Shown piece by piece: positions 5,771 to 11,368 of a stretch of DNA of 11,368 bases. The translations under genes and the position numbers were made by a program. The notes under the pieces were generated by a model. The model saw only the letters and a list, made by a program, of their open reading frames with translations, did not search any database and was not told where the DNA came from. Every line of letters begins with the position of its first letter. Within the stretch, counting starts at the first letter, position 1. The stretch comes from an uncultured Bacilli bacterium (GTDB taxonomy: Bacteria; Bacillota_I; Bacilli_A; RF39; UBA660): positions 1 through 11,368 of the forward strand of contig CALVXV010000028.1 in assembly GCA_944371685.1 (NCBI GenBank), written 5' to 3'.

Positions 5771-7149
5771 AATATATCTCTAGCAGCAACTAAACCAGTG
5801 GCAGCAGCGGTGACTATGTTTCCAGCTTTACCGGCGCCGTCACCAATAAAATAGACATCATAATCTTTTAATTTGAAATTATTATTGGTTTCAATTTCAT
5901 TACTGAAAAATTTTATTTCAGGGCCATATAATAGAGTTTCGCCATTACTAACTCCTGGTATGATTTCATTTAATTTATCTAATCCTTCTATAATGTTGGT
6001 TACTATTCTATAAGGAAGGACTAGAGCTAAGTCACCGGCAACGCAATCTTTTAAGGTTGGAGTTATAAAGCCTTTGTTGATACGGTTCCAATTACTTCTT
6101 CTACCTTGTTTTAAATCTTTTAAGGTTTGAATAATTGGTTTACCATCACCTAAAACATTGGCTATGTGGGCGATGCTTTCGCCATATTCTCTAGTGTTTG
6201 TTACTGGTTCAGTTAGGTTGACTTTAGAAATAAAGGCAAAATTACTATTATTGGATTTTACATCTTTTAAGGAATGACCATTAACGCATATATATCCATA
6301 ATAATTTTCTTTGGCGACAAAACCACCCGGGTTGGTACAAAATGTTCTTATTTCATCGTTATAAGTATCTGTTTTGATAAAGATAGTTGGATCGTAGATA
6401 ATATTACATAAATCTTCTAATATTTCCTTTCTAACTTCTACTCTAACACCTATTTCAATACTTTGTGATAAATAGGGAATTTTATATTTATCAGCTAATT
6501 CTTGAACCCATTTGGCGCCAGTTCTTCCAGGAGCAATTACGACTTTTTTAGCATTGTACGTAATGTTTTGATTTTTATTGGTGCAGATAACTTCGTGATT
6601 ATTTGCAGAAAGGCTTTTGACATCAATGACTCTAGTTTGATCTAATACATTAACACCTTTGTCTTTTAAATAGTTAGTGAAGTTTTCAATATATTTTGGT
6701 AGTTTGTCACTACCTAAATGTTTTTGTTTTATTAAGAGGAGTCGAGCACCGGTTAGGGCAACTTTACTTTTTATTTTTGAAGCTGCATCTAAGTTTGATG
6801 GATATATTTCACTATCCATACCAAATTTATTGAATATTTGTTCACAGTCGTCAATCAATTTATTAGCTGTTTCTTCGTCCATATATTTAAATAGATCACT
6901 TTTACCTAATTTAGGGATGAAGTTTAGTTTGCCATCAGAAAAGGTTCCGGCACCTCCATAGCCTGATAAAATATTACAAGGGTTACAATTAACACATTTT
7001 CCTGTTTTTTTCATGGGGCAAGTTCTAGTGTGAGCGAATTTTCCTTCATCTAAAAGAAGAATATTTAATTTTTTGTTTTTTTCAATTAATTCATAAGCGG
7101 TGAATAGACCAGCTGGTCCGGCACCAATTATAATAACATCGCATTTCAT
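5755..7149 (-). CDS. FAD-dependent dehydrogenase, COG2509-type
   Basis: A 464-residue flavoprotein with an N-terminal Rossmann dinucleotide motif IIIGAGPAGLFTAYEL (6-21) and the C-terminal FAD motif VYFIGDGAGKAGNIVTAAATG, in which the Asp normally contacts ribityl phosphate. Overall it resembles the uncharacterised FAD-dependent dehydrogenases of COG2509, common in anaerobic Bacillota. A cysteine cluster C-x7-C-x2-C-x2-C (residues 44, 52, 55, 58) precedes the Gly-rich SGYGGAGTFSDGKLN stretch, and could bind metal, an iron-sulfur centre or serve in redox chemistry; this is inference. The reaction and physiological partner are unknown. The ATG at 7149 has AAAGGTGAT upstream (7161-7153). It has its own promoter and terminator and so appears to be a single-gene unit downstream of ftsH. 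Confidence 0.85.
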   Translation of the reverse strand: MKCDVIIIGAGPAGLFTAYELIEKNKKLNILLLDEGKFAHTRTCPMKKTGKCVNCNPCNILSGYGGAGTFSDGKLNFIPKLGKSDLFKYMDEETANKLIDDCEQIFNKFGMDSEIYPSNLDAASKIKSKVALTGARLLLIKQKHLGSDKLPKYIENFTNYLKDKGVNVLDQTRVIDVKSLSANNHEVICTNKNQNITYNAKKVVIAPGRTGAKWVQELADKYKIPYLSQSIEIGVRVEVRKEILEDLCNIIYDPTIFIKTDTYNDEIRTFCTNPGGFVAKENYYGYICVNGHSLKDVKSNNSNFAFISKVNLTEPVTNTREYGESIAHIANVLGDGKPIIQTLKDLKQGRRSNWNRINKGFITPTLKDCVAGDLALVLPYRIVTNIIEGLDKLNEIIPGVSNGETLLYGPEIKFFSNEIETNNNFKLKDYDVYFIGDGAGKAGNIVTAAATGLVAARDILNTKE

Positions 7150-7165
7150 TTTATCACCTTTTATT

Positions 7166-7174
7166 ATTATATCA
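7166..7174 (-). promoter_or_regulatory. Extended -10 promoter of the FAD oxidoreductase
   Basis: TGATATAAT on the minus strand (TGn at 7174-7172, TATAAT at 7171-7166) begins at the last T of the ftsH terminator run. The predicted start near 7159 would leave a leader of only about 10 bases, placing the start inside or next to the AAAGGTGAT ribosome site. Low read-through plus this promoter would both feed the gene. Confidence 0.45.
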
Positions 7175-7202
7175 AAAAAACAGGCTTAATTGTCCTGTTT
7201 TT
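7174..7202 (-). terminator. Intrinsic terminator with the ftsH stop codon in its loop
   Basis: In the minus-strand RNA AAAAACAGG (7202-7194) pairs with CCTGTTTTT (7184-7176) around a 9-base loop holding the TAA stop (7188-7186). Seven Ts (7180-7174) form the tract. It ends the ung-tilS-ftsH unit. Confidence 0.85.
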
Positions 7203-9237
7203 CATTTAATCTATCAATTAACTCTTTTTTGGTTAATTTATCATAATTTTTTATTTTTTCTTCTTTAGCAATACTTTGAAGATCTTCTAAAGTTAAATCT
7301 TCTAATTTAGCCACTTTGATTTTGTCTTTTTTATTTTTTTCCTCATGACTTTTTTCTTCTTTGGTTGCCTTTTCAAATTCTTCATGAGCTTTTATATCTT
7401 CCGGTGGCATTTTACCATTTTTTACTAGGTAATCAATTTGTTCTTTAGTAATTGTTTCATATTCTAATAAGGTTTCAGCGATTAATTTTAATAAATCCAT
7501 ATTTTCACTGACAATTTTTTTAGTAACTTTATATTGCGTGGTAATGATTTTTCTGACTTCTTCATCTATTTGTTTAGCTACTTCGTGTGAAAAGTTTTGA
7601 GCTTTATTATAGTCTCTACCTAAAAATACGCTTGACTGTTGTTCTTCAAATTGAATAGGACCTAGATCACTCATACCATATTCAGTAACCATAGCTCTGG
7701 CTATTTTAGTAGCTTGCTCGAAATCATTTTGAGCACCAGTAGTTACTTCATTAAACATTAATTCTTCAGCAACGCGGCCGGCTAAGAAACCACTGATTGA
7801 ATCAAGTAATTCTTTTTTTGTTCTTAAATAGGTTTCTTCTTTTGGTAACATTAAATTGTAGCCACCTGCACGACCTCTTGGAATGATGGTGATTTTTTGA
7901 ACATCATTAGCACCATCTAATTTAATGCCAACTACTGCATGACCAGCTTCATGGTAGGCAACAGTACGTTTTTCTTTTTCAGTATATTTATGGCTCTTTT
8001 TAGCTGGACCCATTAATACTCTATCATGCGCTTCATCTATTTCTGACATTGTAATTGCATTTTTGTTTCGTCTAACGGCAAGTAGAGCAGCTTCATTAAG
8101 TAAGTTTTCCAAGTCAGCACCGCTAAAGCCAACTGTTCTTTTAGCAATGTTTGTTAAAGTGACATTAGGGGCGAAGGTTTTACCTTTGGCATGAACAGCC
8201 AAAATTTCTTCACGACCTTTGGCATCTGGATAATTAACTGTGACTTGTCTATCGAATCTACCTGGTCTAAGTAGGGCAGGATCTAAGACATCTGGACGGT
8301 TAGTGGCTGCAATGATGATGATTCCTTCGTTTGCACCAAATCCATCCATTTCAGTTAATAATTGATTCAAGGTTTGTTCTCTTTCATCGTGTCCACCGCC
8401 GAGGCCAGCACCTCTTTGACGACCAACGGCATCTATTTCATCAATAAATACTAAACATGGAGCGCTTTGTTTGGCTTGTTTAAACATATCTCTAACACGA
8501 GAGGCACCGACACCAACGAATAGTTCCACGAATTCTGAACCACTTATGAAATAAAATGGTACATTAGCTTCACCGGCAACAGCTTTAGCTAATAATGTTT
8601 TACCAGTTCCTGGAGGACCTACTAATAGAACACCCTTAGGAATTCTAGCACCCATTTTTTGGAATTTTTTAGGATTTTTTAAGAAGTCAATTAATTCTGA
8701 CATTTCTTCTTTTTCTTCATCTAAGCCAGCAACATCTTTGAAGGTTACTTTGGTTTCACCACCACTTAATCTAGCTTTTGAACGACCAAAGTCCATAGAT
8801 TTACCACTGCCACCCATTTGTTTAGTTATAAAATAGAAGGCAGCTCCAACGATGATAAGCATCGGTAAAATATTGATTAAGAAAATTAAGAATGGACTTG
8901 AACTAGGATCAGTTGAAGTTGTTAATTCAAATCCAGCTTTATCTTCGGCATCTAATAGTTTAACCATTGTTTCATTGGTTAGAGGCATATTAAAAGCAAA
9001 GGTTTCGTTATCCGCATAGTCTTTTAATTTACCTTGAATGGTGTAAACACTACTTTGACTATTTGGAACAACGTTAATTTCTTTTACTTCTTTTTCTTTT
9101 ACAGCTTCCATGAATTCACCATAAGTGATTTCATTTACTTTTGTATTCATCGTGCCTACTAAGGCATACATACAAAATAGGAAAATTGCGAGAAATATAT
9201 AAGGAAATAATCCTCTTTTTACAACTTTTTTATTCAT
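7186..9237 (-). CDS. ftsH: ATP-dependent zinc metalloprotease FtsH with extra C-terminal domain
   Basis: A membrane-bound hexameric AAA+ protease that degrades misfolded membrane proteins and some regulators. In order: membrane helix at about 11-29, extracytoplasmic domain to about 112, second helix 115-137, AAA+ module with Walker A GPPGTGKT (207-214), Walker B VFIDEID (263-269) and the second region of homology RPGRFDR (324-330), then the M41 peptidase with zinc site HEAGH (429-433) and the third ligand in GAQND (Asp505). All key residues are present. At 683 residues it is longer than typical (about 640); the excess is a Lys/Glu-rich linker (615-643) and a C-terminal segment (643-680) resembling a Rho N-terminal/SAP helix-extension-helix. 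The ATG shares its first base with the tilS stop (TAATG), and AAGGAAG (9250-9244) is the ribosome site. The tilS-ftsH order is classic for Bacillota, although hpt, often between them, is absent. Confidence 0.97.
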   Translation of the reverse strand: MNKKVVKRGLFPYIFLAIFLFCMYALVGTMNTKVNEITYGEFMEAVKEKEVKEINVVPNSQSSVYTIQGKLKDYADNETFAFNMPLTNETMVKLLDAEDKAGFELTTSTDPSSSPFLIFLINILPMLIIVGAAFYFITKQMGGSGKSMDFGRSKARLSGGETKVTFKDVAGLDEEKEEMSELIDFLKNPKKFQKMGARIPKGVLLVGPPGTGKTLLAKAVAGEANVPFYFISGSEFVELFVGVGASRVRDMFKQAKQSAPCLVFIDEIDAVGRQRGAGLGGGHDEREQTLNQLLTEMDGFGANEGIIIIAATNRPDVLDPALLRPGRFDRQVTVNYPDAKGREEILAVHAKGKTFAPNVTLTNIAKRTVGFSGADLENLLNEAALLAVRRNKNAITMSEIDEAHDRVLMGPAKKSHKYTEKEKRTVAYHEAGHAVVGIKLDGANDVQKITIIPRGRAGGYNLMLPKEETYLRTKKELLDSISGFLAGRVAEELMFNEVTTGAQNDFEQATKIARAMVTEYGMSDLGPIQFEEQQSSVFLGRDYNKAQNFSHEVAKQIDEEVRKIITTQYKVTKKIVSENMDLLKLIAETLLEYETITKEQIDYLVKNGKMPPEDIKAHEEFEKATKEEKSHEEKNKKDKIKVAKLEDLTLEDLQSIAKEEKIKNYDKLTKKELIDRLNEKQDN

Positions 9238-10565
9238 TACAAACTTCCTTTCTTTTGATACCTAATTATTATATCATAGTTTTGGTCTTTTTCTCTATCA
9301 AATTTAGTTTTTTTTAAGCCGGGTAGCCAAATGATTTGTTCGTTATCGTCAGTAACTACTGGCCATGTTTTTCTTTCTTTTAATGAGATTTTTTCATTTA
9401 TGAAAATATCTTTTAGTTTTTTTGTTTGGTTTGAACCTTTTAAAATTATTTTATCACCTGGTTTTTTGGTTCTAATGTGAAGGGGTAACTTCAAATCTTG
9501 ACTATTTAGTTTGGTGGTATAATTTGAATTATCATGCGTTTTGTTTATAATTTCAATTATATCGCCATTGGGTAGATTTAGTTTGTTTTTTAAAATGAGA
9601 TTATATTTTTCTATATTTTGGTTTTCTTCTATCCAAGCATAATTATATGATTTTACAAAAATTTTATTATTTGGAAGATTTATTTTAAGATTGGGTTTAT
9701 TATTTTTTAATATGTCTAAGATATTTTCTACATGAATGTCTTTTATCAAGTTTATCTTATTTTGATAAGCTTTTTCTAAAAGGTATTGAATTATTTTTTT
9801 TTGAATTATTAGTTCTTCTTTTAAAAATAGGTCTAAGTTTAATTTATTATTTTTATAAAGATTAGGCATTATTTTTTTTAATTGATTTTCAATATATTTT
9901 TCAGTTTCTAAAATGGTAGTACTAAAGTGTAAAAATTTTAAATGAACGTTTGGATTTTCTTCTTTTAATTTCGGGAGGATATATTTTCTTATACGGTTTC
10001 TTGTATATTTATCGCTATCATTTGTTTTATCTAGGGCAAAAGGAATATGATGAGTTTTAGCATACATTAATAACTGCTTTTTAGTTTTTGTAATTAAAGG
10101 TCTATAAATTTTATAATCTTTTTTTTCTGTTATTTCACTAAAGGCGGCATAACCTTTTAAGGATGAGCCTCTTATTATACGCATTATAATAGTTTCGGTT
10201 AAGTCGTCGCCATGATGAGCCGTTAATAGGTATGATGAAGAATATTTTCTTATTAATGTTTCAAAAAATTCATAACGTTTTTCTCTAGCATAGTTTTCCG
10301 TGTTGCCTTCATATTTATCAATGGTCATATATTCAAAGATAATATTATTTTTTTGGCAATATTGTTTAACCATTTTAGCTTCTTTGGCACTTTCATTTCT
10401 AAGTTTATGATTAACATGGGCGCATATTAGTTTTAAATTTTTCTCTTTTTTTATGGTGGATAACAGATTTAATAACACCATAGAATCTGGTCCACCAGAT
10501 GTGGCAATAACAATATTAGAATTATTAGGAAGCTCTTTTTTTAATTTGGCTATAATATCATTCAT
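9237..10565 (-). CDS. tilS: tRNA(Ile)-lysidine synthase TilS
   Basis: Adds lysine to C34 of the CAU-anticodon isoleucine tRNA using ATP, so that AUA is read as Ile; essential in most bacteria. From the ATG at 10565 the protein has 442 residues. The N-terminal PP-loop ATPase shows SGGPDS (23-28), AHVNHKLR (49-56), TAHHGDDLTET (115-125) and RNRIRKYILP (189-198); a Lys/Asn-rich middle follows, and the C-terminal TilS domain carries LPLHIRTKKPGDKI and the KLKDIFINEKI block near the end. The frame is open to 10598, but the ATG at 10565 is preferred because GGGGTG (10577-10572) lies 6 bases upstream and the N-terminus then matches the family. It overlaps the ung stop by 8 bases (ATGAATGA) and touches ftsH by one base. 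Confidence 0.95.
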   Translation of the reverse strand: MNDIIAKLKKELPNNSNIVIATSGGPDSMVLLNLLSTIKKEKNLKLICAHVNHKLRNESAKEAKMVKQYCQKNNIIFEYMTIDKYEGNTENYAREKRYEFFETLIRKYSSSYLLTAHHGDDLTETIIMRIIRGSSLKGYAAFSEITEKKDYKIYRPLITKTKKQLLMYAKTHHIPFALDKTNDSDKYTRNRIRKYILPKLKEENPNVHLKFLHFSTTILETEKYIENQLKKIMPNLYKNNKLNLDLFLKEELIIQKKIIQYLLEKAYQNKINLIKDIHVENILDILKNNKPNLKINLPNNKIFVKSYNYAWIEENQNIEKYNLILKNKLNLPNGDIIEIINKTHDNSNYTTKLNSQDLKLPLHIRTKKPGDKIILKGSNQTKKLKDIFINEKISLKERKTWPVVTDDNEQIIWLPGLKKTKFDREKDQNYDIIIRYQKKGSL

Positions 10566-11223
10566 CTTCATCACCCCATTTAATTGGAGTAATACCATGG
10601 CTGACTAAAAAATTATTAGTTTTGGAAAATGGTTTACTGGCAAAAAAACCACGGTGAGCCGACAAAGGTGAGGGATGTGGACTTTCAATAATATAATGAT
10701 TTGGATTTGTAATTAAAGTTTTTTTGCTTCTGGCATAGCTTCCCCATAAAATGAAAACAATTGGTTTTTCTCTTTGATTTAAAAGTTTTATTAAATTATC
10801 TGTAAAGGTTTCCCAGCCTTTATCTTTATGAGATAATGGAGTGTCTTTGACAACGGTCATAATAGAGTTAAGTAAGAAAACACCTTGTTTAGCCCAATCA
10901 GTTAAATTATTATTTGTCCTTGTAACTCCTAAATCGCTTTTTAATTCTTTAAAGATATTATCTAATGAAGGTGGTCTTTTAACTCCCTTTTCGACAGAGA
11001 ATGATAGGCCATGAGCTTCGTGCTCTCCATGGTATGGATCTTGACCTAAAATAACAACTTTTACTTCATCATAATCTGTATATCTTAAAGCATTAAAAAT
11101 ATTTTTATATTCTGGATAGACTGTTTTTTTACCATATTCGTTTTTAACAAAAACGCCTAACTGTTTAAAATATGGTTTTTTAAATTCATCTTTTAAAAGT
11201 TCATCCCATTTTTTATTAATCAT
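10558..11223 (-). CDS. ung: Uracil-DNA glycosylase, family 1
   Basis: Removes uracil from DNA to start base excision repair; cytoplasmic, monomeric. From the ATG at 11223 the protein has 221 residues, normal for the family. Motifs: catalytic water-activating GQDPYH (60-65, Asp62), the GVFLLNS block (114-120), VFILWG (156-161) and the DNA-intercalation/His loop HPSPLSAHRGFF (183-194). All catalytic residues are present. The frame extends upstream to 11256, but the ATG at 11223 is favoured: AGAGGTG (11238-11232) lies 8 bases before it and the upstream codons overlap the predicted promoter. First gene of ung-tilS-ftsH, with a start-stop overlap with tilS. Pairing ung with tilS-ftsH is less usual than tilS-hpt-ftsH. 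Confidence 0.96.
   Translation of the reverse strand: MINKKWDELLKDEFKKPYFKQLGVFVKNEYGKKTVYPEYKNIFNALRYTDYDEVKVVILGQDPYHGEHEAHGLSFSVEKGVKRPPSLDNIFKELKSDLGVTRTNNNLTDWAKQGVFLLNSIMTVVKDTPLSHKDKGWETFTDNLIKLLNQREKPIVFILWGSYARSKKTLITNPNHYIIESPHPSPLSAHRGFFASKPFSKTNNFLVSHGITPIKWGDEDE
10572..10577 (-). promoter_or_regulatory. Ribosome site that sets the tilS start
   Basis: GGGGTG inside the last codons of ung lies 6 bases before the ATG at 10565. The in-frame ATG at 10571 abuts this site and the one at 10598 has none, so 10565 is the best start. Confidence 0.6.
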
Positions 11224-11231
11224 TATTACTG

Positions 11232-11238
11232 CACCTCT
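11232..11238 (-). promoter_or_regulatory. Ribosome site that sets the ung start
   Basis: AGAGGTG is 8 bases before the ATG at 11223. The farther in-frame start at 11256 would lie upstream of both this site and the predicted -10 box. Confidence 0.65.
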
Positions 11239-11246
11239 TGCGATAT

Positions 11247-11255
11247 ATTGTAACA
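11247..11255 (-). promoter_or_regulatory. Extended -10 promoter of ung-tilS-ftsH
   Basis: On the minus strand TGTTACAAT gives TGn (11255-11253) and the -10 box TACAAT (11252-11247). The predicted start near 11240 leaves a leader of about 17 bases. A T-rich tract lies at the -35 position, and two palindromic motifs (11303-11352) lie about 50-100 bases upstream. Confidence 0.5.
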
Positions 11256-11302
11256 TTTTTATGTGGAAAAAAAAAGAGATGTTTAAAAAAACTGTAATTA
11301 AT

Positions 11303-11352
11303 TTATGATAATGTCATAATATAAATAACTTTTGATTATGTCATAGTTATGA
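11303..11352. repeat. Repeated palindromic motif, candidate operator
   Basis: Two copies of a 14-base direct repeat, GATWATGTCATART (11307-11320 and 11334-11347, two differences), start 27 bases apart. The first is part of an inverted repeat TTATGA-N5-TCATAA (11303-11319); the second leads into TCATA-GT-TATGA (11341-11352). Paired palindromes beside promoters suggest a dimeric regulator, but the regulator is not identified. Confidence 0.4.
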
Positions 11353-11360
11353 GATATAAT
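11332..11360 (+). promoter_or_regulatory. Outward promoter for a gene beyond the right edge
   Basis: TTGATT (11332-11337, four of six to the -35 consensus), an exact 17-base spacer and a perfect TATAAT (11355-11360) form a good vegetative promoter on the plus strand. Its start would fall near 11367, so the gene lies outside the window. The palindrome TCATAGTTATGA sits within the spacer, where a bound repressor would block polymerase. The 145 bases from the ung start to the edge hold no gene that I can see. Confidence 0.5.
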
Positions 11361-11368
11361 ATCACCCA

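Noticed and set aside
6677..6961. Plus-strand frame inside the FAD oxidoreductase
   Set aside because: Antisense shadow of a well-supported gene with matching motifs on the other strand.
11257..11302. A terminator or leader structure in the A/T runs upstream of ung
   Set aside because: The homopolymer runs are not preceded by a stable hairpin on either strand.
10558..11368. Mycoplasma-type code (TGA as tryptophan) because of the AT-rich composition
   Set aside because: Trp is TGG in ung and elsewhere, and TGA ends mscS and ung at the expected family lengths.
1..11368. A defence system, mobile element, CRISPR array or prophage remnant
   Set aside because: The gene set is housekeeping with intact operons; there are no transposase, integrase or nuclease motifs, no regular repeat arrays and no flanking duplications.

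Overview
The window is a stretch of AT-rich bacterial chromosome with ten complete genes and the start of an eleventh; all but one gene lie on the minus strand. The gene content (Soj/Spo0J-type ParA-ParB, a DUF951 zinc-ribbon-like protein, tilS-ftsH) and strong AGGAGG-type ribosome sites point to a low-GC member of the Bacillota, plausibly an uncultured gut-type Bacilli lineage. Tryptophan is encoded by TGG, and TGA serves as a stop in mscS and ung, so the standard bacterial code applies and this is not a Mycoplasma-code genome. The species assignment is inference. ParAB and tilS-ftsH usually sit near the replication origin in Bacillota, so the window is probably origin-proximal.

Layout in transcription order, from the right end. 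(1) At 11303-11360 there is a promoter-like region with repeated palindromic motifs, pointing both out of the window (+) and into the first operon (-). (2) ung-tilS-ftsH (11223 to 7186) is one tightly packed unit whose neighbours overlap by 8 and 1 bases; it ends in a terminator. (3) A COG2509-type FAD oxidoreductase (7149 to 5755) has its own extended -10 promoter squeezed between the ftsH terminator and its ribosome site. (4) A nitroreductase (+, 5199-5690) converges on it and diverges from a small two-helix membrane protein (-, 5108 to 4773). (5) parA-parB-mscS-DUF951-abgT (4673 to 529) forms a five-gene unit with junctions of -11, +4, -8 and +11 bases. (6) The 5' end of a membrane-anchored Ig-like-domain protein (477 to the left edge) follows the abgT terminator.

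Functionally the window is mostly housekeeping: chromosome segregation (ParAB), osmotic safety (MscS), DNA repair (Ung), tRNA-Ile lysidine modification (TilS), membrane protein quality control (FtsH), redox flavoenzymes and an AbgT-family transporter.

Two things stand out. First, every recognisable transcription terminator in the window overlaps or directly abuts the stop codon of the gene it ends; in three of five the stop codon lies wholly in the hairpin loop. This geometry is expected where RNA polymerase outruns the ribosome. Second, FtsH carries a C-terminal helix-extension-helix segment resembling the Rho N-terminal/SAP fold, an unusual addition to this protease. I see no mobile element, CRISPR array, phage gene, rRNA or tRNA. 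No gene-free stretch exceeds 300 bases; the longest is the last 145 bases.
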